A DNA stretch of 64,000 nucleotides from assembly GCA_016808115.1 (NCBI GenBank), contig JAEQBH010000986.1, positions 1,364,001 through 1,428,000 on the forward strand, read 5' to 3'. Source of the DNA: Tetrastigma voinierianum. Its lineage: Eukaryota > Streptophyta > Magnoliopsida > Vitales > Vitaceae. The notes under the pieces were generated by a model. It was not told where the DNA came from. It did not search any database and saw nothing but the letters and a program-made list of their open reading frames with translations. Positions 1-10,760 of the stretch are shown here, piece after piece (within the stretch, counting starts at the first letter, position 1; every line of letters starts with the position of its first letter). Both the position numbers and the translations under genes were made by a program.

Positions 1-211
1 TTCTAACTTATCCAATTCCTACATTAACATATACTCTTCTTACATAATGACCTTTAAGTCCTTGTTTTACAAATTACCAATTTAACCTTTACTTCTTCAA
101 AAATCCTGGTTATATCCTTCTTCACACTTAATTTCTGAAAAATTCTATTTTTACTTATATTATACCCTAAACATGTAATAAAACTACTATGGTATAATTT
201 GGGGTGTTACA
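1..211 (-). mobile_element. Partial LTR end (chromovirus-like)
   Basis: This piece ends in GGGGTGTTACA, which on the minus strand reads TGTAACACCCC, a typical LTR start of Tekay/Del-type chromoviruses. It shares the order of T-rich motifs with the last 210 bases of the LTR ending at 5612 (an ACATTAA stretch, a GACATTT/GACCTTT motif, then a GGTATA motif just before the end). The sequence immediately to its right resembles a Tat reverse transcriptase (GYSQI-like), so this looks like an element inserted in the Tat RT whose body lies outside the window. No target duplication can be checked. Confidence 0.55.
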
Positions 212-558
212 GTTTCTTTGGGTATAGCCAAATCCTAATTGTTGTTGATGATATATATTAAGACTGCCTTCAGATGTTCTTGGGTCGAGTGAACTATTTA
301 AGGAGGTTCATCTCACTCTGCGTAGAATACTAAGGTATTCTCTCTAACCTAACTGCCGAAAGAAGTGGAAGAAGCGAATGAGAGAACACTGCATAACTTT
401 TGATGGAATCAAAGAGTTACCTTTCTAAACCCCTGTTTAATGTCATCGTTGAAGAGATTCGGCCGCTCGAGCTACATCCTACTTAATTTGCAAAATAGTC
501 TTTAAGATGGCTTCTAGCACAAAATAATGTTGAAGGCTATGAGAGGGTTGTTTACTAT
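212..558 (+). pseudogene. Tat reverse transcriptase remnant
   Basis: Short degenerate matches to a Tat-type RT follow the LTR end. A GYSQI-like motif lies near 225, a VVDDI motif near 241-255 resembles the catalytic YVDD box, and FLGRVNYLRRFI near 274-309 matches the conserved FLGRLQYISRFIA region after the RT fingers and palm. The two RT motifs are far closer together than in an intact RT, so there is an internal deletion. Stops occur in every frame. It leads directly into the RNase H at 559. Confidence 0.6.
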
Positions 559-858
559 TTGAGTAGAGTCCTAAATTCAGTAGAGACAAGGTATACACCC
601 ATGGAGAAGCTGTGTTTGGCCTTATACTTTGCATGTACAAAATTGAGACATTACTTGATCAAATCTCAAGTGTATGTGGTCTCTCAAACCGACTTGATGA
701 AATACATGCTAAGCCGACACTTAATCACTAGACGAATCGGAAAATGGTCCCTTGCTTTGTCAGAGTTCACCTTGGTCTATTTTCCACATAAATCAGTTAA
801 GGGGCAAGCATTAGCTAACTTTTTGGCTGATCATCCTTCATTAGAAATCCAACCATAA
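559..858 (+). pseudogene. Tat polyprotein RNase H domain
   Basis: An open stretch of 99 codons encodes the RNase H that follows RT in Ty3/gypsy polyproteins. Visible family motifs are YTPMEKLCLAL, LRHYL, the YVVSQTDLMKYML segment and an ending LANFLADHP, as in Tat elements. RNase H would cut the RNA of the RNA/DNA hybrid during reverse transcription. The methionine at 559 is internal, because the similarity starts upstream at YYLSR-like residues around 550, so it is not a true start codon. A stop at 856 separates it from the next domain. Confidence 0.75.
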
Positions 859-864
859 AAGGAT

Positions 865-1275
865 GTGGAATTAGGGATATATGAAGTAGAAAGGCGGTTA
901 TGGATTCTTAAGTTTGATGGCTCTAGCACGGAGAAATCCATTGGAGCTGGGATAGTAATCATTTCACCAAAAGGGATAAAGACTACCCTATCGTTCAACT
1001 TGGCCTTCAAGTGCACCAACAATCAAGTTGAATATGAGGCTTTAGTGACCGGCTTGGAAATCTTGATGGAACTTAGAGCACAAGAGGTACACATTATTAG
1101 GGACTCTCAATTAGTACTTCAGTAGCTAACAAGGGAATATAAATGCAACAACTTATTGTTAGCTCCTTATTATACTGCTTCCACTAAATTGTTAGATTCT
1201 TTTCATTATGTGGATTTTGAATATGTGCCTAGGGAATCTAATTAGGAGGCGGATGGGCTAGTACAAGTAGCCACA
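865..1275 (+). pseudogene. Second (archaeal-type) RNase H of Tat element
   Basis: The RVT_3-type fold is recognisable. WILKFDGSSTEKSIGAGIV carries the first catalytic Asp. NQVEYEALVTGLEIL carries the catalytic Glu. IIRDSQLVLQ carries the next Asp. After a stop at 1123, the remains YVPRESN and EADGLV supply the last conserved segment. This extra RNase H between the ordinary RNase H and integrase is diagnostic for Tat elements. It is broken by stops after residue 86 and near 1243. Confidence 0.78.
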
Positions 1276-1544
1276 AGTGTGAAGATGAGCGAATAATTAA
1301 CTCATAAGCTCGTTGTGATAGGAGAGAAGAATCACCCCTCAATTTATGAAAGGGGAATCAGATTAGAAGTCATTAATACAGATGCAAATGTTACAGGAGA
1401 CTGGAGAATTAAGATCATAAAGTATTTAGAAGATCCTAACAGATAGGTTCCCCATAGGGTGAAAGCACAATCGCAAAACTTCGACCTATTGGAAGAAAAA
1501 TTGTAAAGAACAAGACTTGATGGGTTACTGCTCAAATGTCTATC

Positions 1545-2291
1545 CTTTCCAGACAGCATGGAAGTGATGAAGCAAATTCATGAAGGGGTCTATGGAGACC
1601 ATCAAGTCGGGATAAAAATGCGATGGCTGATTAGGAGACTTGGCTATTTTTAGCCAACCATCCTAAGTGACTGCATCAATTACTCCAAGGGTTACCAATA
1701 GTGTCAAAAATATGGCAGAATACAGAAGATACTTGTTGTGGAACTCCACTCAATTATGAAGTCGTGGCCTTTCAGAGGATGAGCCATGGACTTAATTGGA
1801 AAAATCTACCTAGCTTTATCAAAGGGAACAACTTCATCTTAGTTGCTACAGATTACTTCACTAAATGGGTGGAGGCAATACCCTAGAAGAAGGCAGCGCA
1901 TAAGGATGTGATCTAAGGAATTCCTCAATCCATTACAACCGACCAAGGCACTATGTTCATTGGGGATCATGACTTATTTTGCTAAGGACTATGGCATTCA
2001 ACTCATCAGATCTACTCCCTTTTATGCCCAAGCAAATGGGTAAGAAGAAGCTTCAAATAAGGTATTGATAAACATCTTGGAGAAGATGCTAAAGGACAAT
2101 CCAAGAGAGTGGCACAGAATTTTATCTGAGACCTTATGGGCTTATAGAACTTCTAAAAGAGATTCTATAGGGGTAAGTCCTTACTCTCTAACATATGGAC
2201 AGGATGCAGTGCTTCCAATGGAGATGGTAGATCCTTCTCTAAGAGTATCCAAGCATAATGGCCTTAATCCTCGAAATACGATGAAGCCTTG
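1545..2291 (+). pseudogene. Tat integrase, N-terminal and catalytic parts
   Basis: The zinc-binding HHCC region is visible as MKQIHEGVYGDHQ (1566-1604) followed by a CQKYG piece near 1701. The catalytic core shows the first Asp in AMDLIGK (about 1782-1802), DYFTKWVEAIP at 1852-1884, the second Asp in ITTDQGTMF (about 1931-1957), and the Glu in the YAQANG..EEASNKV region (2022-2062). It continues through WAYRTSKR and TYGQDAVLPMEM. Frameshifts and stops are frequent. The reading frame SKYDEAL at 2270-2291 is cut by a younger element and resumes at 10526. Confidence 0.8.
2287..2291. repeat. Target-site duplication, left copy (CCTTG)
   Basis: These five bases precede the TG of the left LTR. The Tat codons run GAA GCC TTG up to this point and resume with ATG ATG GAA after the right LTR, where CCTG (10522-10525) is the same duplication with one T lost. 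Joining the two flanks restores a continuous integrase reading frame. Confidence 0.75.
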
Positions 2292-2779
2292 TGACGCTGA
2301 CCGGCGCGATGGGGTGTTAAGCGAAGGTGTCACACTTCGGGACTGGGACTCTTGAACCTTTTCTTTCTCAAGGCTGACACCTACATTCATATGCACAATT
2401 TCTGTAATAACAAAAATCTTTTACATATACATTATACATACCACCATAGTGGCATTCATTATATTCTATACACATATACTAGAGTCCCTTTACTTGTACT
2501 ATTACAATTCACTATTACAAAACTATACATATAAAATCAGAGATTGCGGAACAGTGCGGTGAGCACCTATCTGAGATGGCTTCATCTTTGTGATGTAGGA
2601 TGCCACATCCTCTATCAGCATCTTATAACTTGCATCTTTCTGCGAATTAAAAAGCTGTCTTAAGAACTTTCTGACTTGAGTGGGAAAACTATATACATGG
2701 ACGACCAATAACATTGATCGTCGTAAGCTGTCAGATACATTCTTATACTCCTTATACGGATCACCTTCTTATGACCTAA

Positions 2780-3830
2780 CACTCACATTATCTTGTCTAA
2801 TGCCTTTCATGTGGTTCAAAACATGTGCATATATCATATCATTCCTTATATATCACATATTTTTTTCCTATTTCTTGTCATTTGCTTATATCGTATACTT
2901 GATCTATTTCATATTATTTCTTATATCATGTTCATTGCAAGTTTCCTATACTTTCATGTTCATTTCCTTTCATGTGTTCATTATCTTGTGCATGTATCAT
3001 ATACTTTCATATCTCAAATGCTTTCATATAACCTATCTTATACTATCTATACTTTTATCTACATTCTTATACTTTTCATATCACGGTACTTTATATGCTT
3101 TCATACATCTTTCACTGTTCTAGTCTTTTCATCTTTCATTTCTATGACTTATTACATTCTATGTACTATTACATATATAATTTATTATCCTATACCTATA
3201 TCAAGTCTCCTTTCATGTAGTGGCTATACGCCCATGCTATGCTATTCATTTCTTACATATTATTTTATCATATATTTTCTTATAATCTTATATTATCATA
3301 TACCACTTTACATTTGCGTTTTCACTGACTATAAATTGACATTCACGGCCAGTTCGAGAGGAATCTCATCATATTTGTCATTCCCTATATTTTCATCTTG
3401 TACTTTTCATATACTATATTTTCCTATGATTTTCCTTATCTTTGTGTTTTTATATCTTATGCTTTCATATTATCTGTCCGTCTTGTTAGTATCATTGACA
3501 CTTTATCTCTTAATAACCTTATACTTGTCATATACTTTTTCTCTTTCATATATTGTACATGTTCATATACTTTTCATGTCTTTTGTACTTTCAGTACTTT
3601 CATATCTTTGTCATATACAGTTCTTTGTCCTTTTCATATACTTTCATGTACTATGTACTTTTCATATATTGTCATATTTCATATACTGTCATCTTGTACT
3701 TTACTTCTTATTCTTGTAACTGTATACTATCATCGCATAGCAGTGCTATGCTTCTCATATCATGTCATATATTCTATACATTTCATTTGCATATACTTGT
3801 CATTTTCTTTTAGGTTTCATGTCTTGCCAA
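2780..3830. repeat. Cryptic T-rich simple-sequence block in LTR
   Basis: About 1 kb is built from scrambled variants of a CTTTTCATATACTTT-like motif, with no regular period. It lacks stop codons by chance in some frames, which produces a false 308-codon frame (2793-3719) rich in Phe, Tyr, Ser, Ile and Leu. The same block recurs in the other LTR at about 7735-8750. Confidence 0.75.
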
Positions 3831-3965
3831 ATACAGCAGAAGCGGATCTGAGGAAATAGCGTATGTACGAAGTCTTATCCTTTGTGCAGACAGTGATCTG
3901 CATGCAATATATACCCGAAGAGTATCATCAACTATCACGAGACGGTATTTATGCCATATAATATG

Positions 3966-4088
3966 TGACCCAAACGGGGGTCGTATATACGAAGTATCAT
4001 CATGCAGAGCGATGATCTCTATCTATATGACCCAAACGGGGCCGCTATAATGATCCAAACGGGATCTATGTCATCGACCCAAACGGGG
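3966..4088. repeat. Four short CCAAACGGG motifs in LTR
   Basis: Near-identical 14-base units (TGACCCAAACGGGG and variants) occur at 3966, 4028, 4051 and 4075. They are interleaved with GTATATACGAAG-type stretches. Degraded counterparts are in the other LTR between 8875 and 9003. The function is unknown. In the element's minus orientation they lie in the second half of the LTR. Confidence 0.7.
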
Positions 4089-5612
4089 CCTCGATATCTG
4101 TAAACTGTATGCTGCAGCAACTATATCCCTATAGGCATGCCTATCTATCCCTCTACTAGGTTCTAAGAAGACAATCCATGTGTATTTTATGTTCAGTACA
4201 TATCTCATATTCAAGAATAATTATTGTTATTCGGTAATCATATGCGATATTTATAACCATATATTTGTATCTTTACATTTTTCATATATCTTTTAACTTG
4301 ATTCTTGTATTCATAATTTTTTGTACATGCTTATTTTCTGTCATTTATTGCATTTCTGGCATGTGTTATCTGTCCGTATACTTCATAATCTCATGTATTT
4401 CTATCATATATTCATTTCATATATTCCTATATTCATACTATTCATCTATACATATCATATCATATATTCATATATATTCTTATTCCTTATCTAATTTATA
4501 TCCTTTAATACAGTCCGGAACTGCTCGAAATCCAGTCCCGAAAATTTCCAATATTCAGTCCCAAAATCTTGGGACTAAATCCTATGACCCTATTCATTTA
4601 AAACCTTTATGTCATTATATGGCTTTTATTCAAGTAGGAAAATTATATCGTGGAGTTTGTGGCTTCAAGATTTTAGTGCCGCACGTAGCTCGCGATGCGT
4701 GGATCAACTTTGTCTCTTGGTCCGACCAATTTTGACCGTCAGAACTCCGTAGATCTGAGAAAGTACCGAAACTTAGGATTTTCTGAACTTCTTACATGAA
4801 TTCTCGGCGAAATCCCGTGTTTTTGGTACTCACACGTAGCTCTCGTCGAGTAGATGAACTTTCGTTCTTGGCCCGACGAATTTCGACGATCGAAACCTCG
4901 TATATCGAAGAGAGAAGCGAAGAAAATAAAAATAATAATAATCTCTGACACTCATCTCTCTCTCTCTCTCGTCTCCTTATCCGTATGAAACCAAATTTTT
5001 TTTCTTTTTTATTCTTATTTTATTTTATTATTATTATTATTCTTATTATTTGAATACATATCTCATATTACCTTATTCGGGTCCATTTCTGCCCAGAAAA
5101 TTTTTATTTCTTTTCAGTTCACTTTATTTTTAAATAGACTTGGCCCAAGTCGTTTAAAGCAGAGATTTCGTAAAAATCTCGTCCTTGAAAATCGCGGCAG
5201 CTTATCACCGAGAAAATGGCCAGTATTCCGGCGGTCGAGAATTGTGAAACTTTTACGGGTCACTTTGCATTGTGAGACAAATTCAACGGCGCAGTCCGTT
5301 TCGTCATCCGAGCTCTAGGAAATTTTCTAAAGCTACTTTTTGAGTCATTCGGCAATTTCTTATTCTTGCTTTTTAAGTTTCTCTTATTTGCATTCTAAAT
5401 CCTTCTTCTTCTATTTACATTAATTTCTCTTAATTCCTCTTGGATATATGCTCTTTTTATATTATGACATTTGGGTCCTCAAGTGGTGAATTACCACTTT
5501 ACCCTTGATTTTAGTACTACTTCCAGGTCTCTCATTTTATTTTTCAAAAATTCAATTTAGCTTTTGTACACTTTCTTTTATGTCATTGTTAGAGGTATAT
5601 TTAGGTGTTACA

Positions 5613-5630
5613 ACTCTCACCCCTTCAAAA
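5613..5630 (-). other. Polypurine tract of LARD-like element
   Basis: The minus strand reads GAAGGGGTGAGAGT immediately before the TGTAACA start of the 3' LTR. This purine run is where plus-strand DNA synthesis is primed in LTR retroelements, and it fixes the element's orientation. Confidence 0.75.
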
Positions 5631-6574
5631 ATTTGCGTCCTCGGGAAATTTTATTACTGACCGAAAAGGTGAGGGTATTGTGCCTCGCATGCCTAGCTTA
5701 TGTTTTACTTCTTGAACATTTGATACTCCTCATCTATTCTTTTAATAAATCCTCATTTTCTATCCTAGTCACATTCCTATCTCATTCTACGACATTAATT
5801 TCTATTTCTTGTGGCTTGGCATCTATTCTCGAATCGTCAACGAGTATCAACTAAATTCGTTGACTTTCTCACCTTTATCACTTTTCACGAGTCAATTCCA
5901 TACTCTCTGTACACCTTATGGCCTAGGAATGATGCTTTCGTTAGCCTAAATCACATTTACTTTACTTTATCATTAACTTTTTCTCTCTCAAAATCTGTAA
6001 CACTATCCTCAATGCTATTCTGTTCTTATGTATTTTAAATGCCAAAGTGTCATTTATAAATACTAAACTCAGTCCCGAATAAGATTTGGAATACCTTCTT
6101 GCCCCGTGTTTGGAGTAATAATCATGCAAAAATTAATAGATTCATGGAATGGTAAAGCAAGGAGGTCAACCGAGAATTCCCTATCATGAACCAACATGAG
6201 ACAATTTTATATGCTCTGTTGACTCTAACACTATGTTCCAAAGAACTAGTAACAAGCATATTATATAGTAATTGGACTTATGGCATTCTATCAGACACAT
6301 GCTCAATACATAAATACGAATGCGTAGGACCAGGATCTATCAACCCATACATCTCAATATCATAAAGCGAGAAAATACCCGCTATAACATCGGGGCATGC
6401 GATCCTCACGGGCACATAGCATAAGCTCGTCTTGGGGCTAGGCACTAGGCGATCCCTTGTCTCGACTACTTTGGACCTCCACGTCCTCTATGCTAAATTG
6501 GACCACCTCGACCCTGAGTCGAAGGTGTTATGACCGATCTCCCTTGCAGACTTCTATTATCCCCAGACTCTCGA

Positions 6575-7102
6575 GGACAATTTGCCAGAAAATGTTCAGT
6601 GCTTCCACATCTGAAACATCCTCCACAACCAGGTACTCTCAAACACTGAATGCCAATTGTGGCAATGAGGGCATCTGAACTGCTCTTTTATCTGAGGCCA
6701 TGCCTTTACTAGAACTAAAGACAACATTAGGCCTGCCTTCTACCTAGAAATGACGAGTGTCTTGAATCGGCTTGAAACTCTCTGACCCTTTTACTAGAAG
6801 AGGAACCTCTTGTGAATTCCTTCTTGAGACCTTTCTTGGATTTACTTGATTCGGGTTTTCTTTCATGGCATCTTGTACCAATTGAGGGAAAAGTCACCTG
6901 TTGAGAAGAGGGTCCCTTAAGTGCTAAAATAGCTCTTGATAGACTCATGCAGTCCATCCAATACCCGAGTCATGTCTTGTGATATGCTTAGCAAGGCTTT
7001 ATTTGGTTCGTTAGGGACATTGCTTTCAGAAGGTTGAAAAGCTGATAAACCTTGTTCCCTTGGGTTAACACTTTCATGTCGGCTGCCCCGGGACGAATCC
7101 AT
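6575..7102 (-). pseudogene. Gag remnant with nucleocapsid zinc knuckles
   Basis: On the minus strand, two open stretches (7102-6917, starting MDSSRGSRHES, and 6957-6727, rich in Lys, Ser and Arg) are followed by a knuckle start CPHCHNWH (6673-6650) and a complete CCHC knuckle CFRCGSTEHFLANCP (6618-6575), spacing C-X2-C-X4-H-X4-C. Paired knuckles of this type belong to the Gag of Tekay/Del chromoviruses. Gag packages the element RNA. Frameshifts separate all the pieces, so no functional protein is encoded. Between 5631 and 6574 no further domain is recognisable. Confidence 0.7.
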
Positions 7103-7217
7103 CTATACAACACAGACATCCACATCAGGCCAACACATTTCTATACATAGACATTTCTATCTCTTCTATCTTATACTCTATCTATGTTTAGGCAATTCCA
7201 GAAACGCCTAAACCTTT

Positions 7218-7230
7218 GCTCACGATACCA
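7218..7230 (-). other. Primer-binding site, initiator Met tRNA-like
   Basis: The minus strand reads TGGTATCGTGAGC just inside the 5' LTR. It resembles TGGTATCAGAGC, the complement of the 3' end of plant initiator Met tRNA that primes reverse transcription in many gypsy elements, with a small change after the first seven bases. Confidence 0.65.
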
Positions 7231-7243
7231 ACGCTAAATTATA

Positions 7244-10200
7244 GCATGACCGGCGATGGGATGTCAGCGAAGTGTCACACTTAGGGATTGGGACTCTTTA
7301 ACCTTTTCTTTCTCAAAGCTGACACCTGCATTCATATGCACAATTTCTACTCAACAAAAATCACTACATACTTCATTATACATACCACCATAGTAGCGTC
7401 ATTATATTACATACACACATATACTAGAGTCCCTTTATATCTTATTACAATTCCTTATTACAAAACTATACATATAAAATCGAAGTGCGGAAACGGTCAC
7501 GGTGAGCACTATCTACAGAGATGAAAAACATATCTTGCTGATGTGGGATATCATCCTCTATCCTTGTCTTACCTTACTGTACCTGCAGTTAAAAACCCGT
7601 GCTAAACTCGCAGCTTGAGTAGGAAAACATATACATGGACGACCCGATAACATTGATCGTCGTAGAAACTAATCGAATACATTCTTATGCTCATACGGAT
7701 CATATACTTATGGCTTCTGCCTCATTATCTTTTGTCTAATGCCTTTCCTTAAGTTTCAAAAAACTTGTGCATATATCATATCATTCCTTATCTATCACAT
7801 ATTTTTTTTCCTATTTCTTGTCATTTTCTTATATCGTATACTTGATCTATTTCATATTATTTCTTGTATCATGTTCATTGCAAGTTTCCTATACTTTCAT
7901 TTTCATTTCCTTTCATGTTCGTATAAATTTTCATGTATCATATACTTTCATATCTCAAATACTTTCATATAACCTATCTTATACTGTTCTATACTTTTAT
8001 CTACATTCTTATACTTTTCATATACGGTATTTTTGTATGCTTTTATTTGTCTTTGCTATTTCTAGTCTTTTCATCTTTCGAGTTCTATGACTTCATTACG
8101 TCTATGTACTATTTACATATGTCATTTCTTAATCTGTCTATATCGTATCTCCTTCTCATGAGTGACTACTGCGTCGTTCTCGTCATTCCCGTTCTGTGAC
8201 ATCGCATATTTTCTTATCGATCTGTATTGTCGTATATTTATTCTGTTCTGCCCGACGCCGGTCGTTCGGCGTTCCGGGATCTCGTCGTCTTGTGCATTCG
8301 CATAATTCAATACTGTCCTTTGCTATCGATACCGTGAACATTTCATATCTTGATGTTTCTGTGTGTCCGCTTTCATATTCACTCCTATATCGTGTCTATT
8401 CTTGTCATTAACACTTTATCTCTTGTACTTGTATAATTGTCATATACTTTTCTCTTTCATATATTGTACTTGTTCATATACTTTTCATGTACTGTACTTT
8501 GTACTTTCCATATCTTTGTTATCTCTGATTCTTTGTCATTTTCATATACTTTCCTTATGTATGTACTTTTCATATCTTTGTCATATTTCTTATCTTTTGT
8601 CATCTTGTACTTTACTTCTTGTTCTTATGGCATATGCTATCATCGCATACTTGATGCTATGTACCATCATCATGTCATATATTCTATATTTCGTTTGCAT
8701 ATACTTGTCATTTCTTTTTATGTTTCATGTCTGTGAAATACCTTATAAGCGAATGCGAAATAGCGTATGTACTCGAAGAGTACTATCCTTTATGCGGCTT
8801 GATGATCTGCAATACGTATATACGAAGGTATCATCAACTATCTGAAACGATGACCTATGCCATGTAATAATAGCGGCCCAAAGCGGGGGTCGTATATACC
8901 AAGGTATCATCAACCATCTTTGAGACAATGATCTCTGTCATGCTTATTGCGCGGGGCTGCTATAATGATCCAAACGGGATCTATGTCATCGACCAAACGG
9001 GGCCTCGATATCTGTAAACTGTATGTTGCAGCAACTATATCCCTATAGGCATGCCTATAAATCCCTCTACTAGGTTCTAAGAAGACAATCCATGTGTGTT
9101 TTTATGTTCGGTACATATCTCATATTCGAATAATTATTGTTGACCGGTAATCATATACGATATTATAACCATATATTTGTATCTTTACATTTTTTCATAT
9201 ATCTTTTAACTTCAATTCACGTATTCATAATTCTTTACCGCCGCCATAACTATTTTCCCTATCATTTGTGCATTTCTAGCATGTGTTGTCTAATCGTTTA
9301 CTTCATAATCTCATGTATTTCTATCATATATTCATTTCATATATTCCTATATTCATACTATTCATCTATACATATCATGTCATATATTCATATATATTCT
9401 TATTCTTTATCTAATTTATATCCTTTAATACGATCAGGAGCGCTTTCGAAATCAGTCGAATTTCAATGTCGATCCAGTCTTCATGACTAAATCACCGCGG
9501 CCTATTAAAACTGAAACAACCTATGCCATTATATGGCTTTTTATTCAAGTAGGAAAATTTCTTACCTCGTGGAGTTTGTGAAACTCAAGATTTTAGTACC
9601 CGCTACGTGGCTCGCGATCGTGGATCAGCACTGTCTCTTGGTCCGACCAATTCGGCCGTCGAACGCCGTAGATTGAGAAAGTGCGAAACTTAGAGTTTAG
9701 ACTTCTTACATGAATTCTCGGCGAAATCCCGTGTTTTTGGTACTCACACGTAGCTCTTGTCAAGTAGATGAACTTTCGTTCTTAGTCCGACGAATTTCGA
9801 CGGTCGAAACCCTGTATATCGAAGAGATAAGCGAAGAAAATAAAAATAACAATAATCTCTGACGCTCATCTCTCTCTCTCTCTCGTCTCCTTATCCGTAT
9901 GAGACCAACTTTTTTTTTCTTTTTTATTCTTATTTTATTTTATTATTATTATTATTCTTATTATTTGAATACATATCTCATATTATCTTATTCGGGTCCG
10001 TTTACGCGAAAATTTTATTTCTTTTTTAGGTTCACTTTATTTTAAATGAACTTAGCCCAACCATTTCACGACCAGAGATTTTGGTAAAAATCTCGTCCTT
10101 GAGTCACTAACTTGCATATCACGAAGATCGTAAAATATTCGAAACTGATGCTAAGTTTGTGAAACTTTTACTAAGTCGCTGGAATTCGTGGGGCAATTGG

Positions 10201-10521
10201 CTAAATGATCAGTTAAATCATCAGAGATCTAGAGAGAATTTCTATTACTGAGCCGTTCTGACAATTTACTATTCTTGCTTTTTTAAGTTTCTCTTATTTG
10301 CATTCTAAGTCTTCTTCTTTATTATTTACACATTAATTTCTCTTAATTCTTCTTGGATATATGCTCTTCTTATATTATGACATTTGGGTCCTCAAGTGGT
10401 GAATTACCACTTTACCCTTGATTTTAGTACTAATTCAAGGTCTCTAGTTTTATTTTCAAAATTTTAATTTGCTTTATTACACTAACAACAATAAGAAAAC
10501 AGGGTATATTTCGGTGTTACA
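7244..10521 (-). repeat. 5' LTR of the LARD-like element
   Basis: This is the second copy of the 3.3 kb LTR. Long blocks are nearly identical to 2292-5612, for example 9310-9420 and 9835-9980. Other blocks, such as 8850-8960, 9430-9560 and 10010-10260, align only poorly. The inner boundary near 7244 is set by the adjacent primer-binding site. The outer end GGTGTTACA is followed by CCTG. Confidence 0.85.
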
Positions 10522-10525
10522 CCTG

Positions 10526-10760
10526 ATGATGGAACTTCGAGGCATTGGATGGGAAAGAGTTACAGAGCTTGACCATCATGATCGAGAAAAGAAGGTGGTT
10601 GGGCTACCGCAATGAGTCGGAAGAAACTAGTTTTGAAAGGGCTCATTTGGAAGGTGTTGCTGCCCATCATGCTAAAAACCAGGTGGGGAAATAGTATCTA
10701 GCGGAAGGACATTCAAGGTTTACCAAGTACTACCCGAAAATGCCTATTGTCTATCAAGCC
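10526..10760 (+). pseudogene. Tat integrase C-terminal part (resumes after insertion)
   Basis: The first codons read ATG ATG GAA, continuing the frame cut at 2291. The next residues include VTELDHHDREKK, the usual helical region after the integrase core. Further on, KVYQVLPENAY near 10710-10745 matches the GPFRVxQVxxxNAYRL segment that ends the Tat polyprotein. Stops and frameshifts are present. Confidence 0.72.

Larger units (their letters stand above)
2292..5612 (-). repeat. 3' LTR of the LARD-like element
   Basis: It starts TGACGCTGACCGG and ends GGTGTTACA on the + strand. It matches 7244-10521 along its whole length: opening block with GGTGT..CACACTT, a T-rich cryptic repeat (2780-3830), a cluster of CCAAACGGG motifs (3966-4088), a GAAGAAAATAAAAATAA plus TCTCTC block (4918-4970), and the closing T-rich part. 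There is no credible coding sequence. The long open frames in 2680-3860 come from T-rich low-complexity DNA. Confidence 0.85.
2292..10521 (-). mobile_element. Large-LTR Ty3/gypsy derivative (LARD-like), inserted in Tat integrase
   Basis: Two direct repeats of about 3.3 kb (2292-5612 and about 7244-10521) flank a 1.6 kb interior. The minus-strand order is 5' LTR, primer-binding site (7218-7230), gag remnant (7102-6575), polypurine tract (5630-5613) and 3' LTR. The LTRs end TG...TGTTACA on the + strand and are flanked by CCTTG/CCTG. The interior keeps two nucleocapsid zinc knuckles of the Tekay/Del chromovirus kind but no recognisable RT or integrase, so it resembles large retrotransposon derivatives that move with proteins from a relative. 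It is younger than the Tat element it interrupts. Confidence 0.82.

Noticed and set aside
2793..3719. 308-codon open frame rich in Phe, Tyr, Ser and Ile
   Set aside because: It lies wholly in a T-rich cryptic simple-sequence block of an LTR, overlaps other long frames in neighbouring frames, and has no domain. The matching block in the other LTR breaks the frame.
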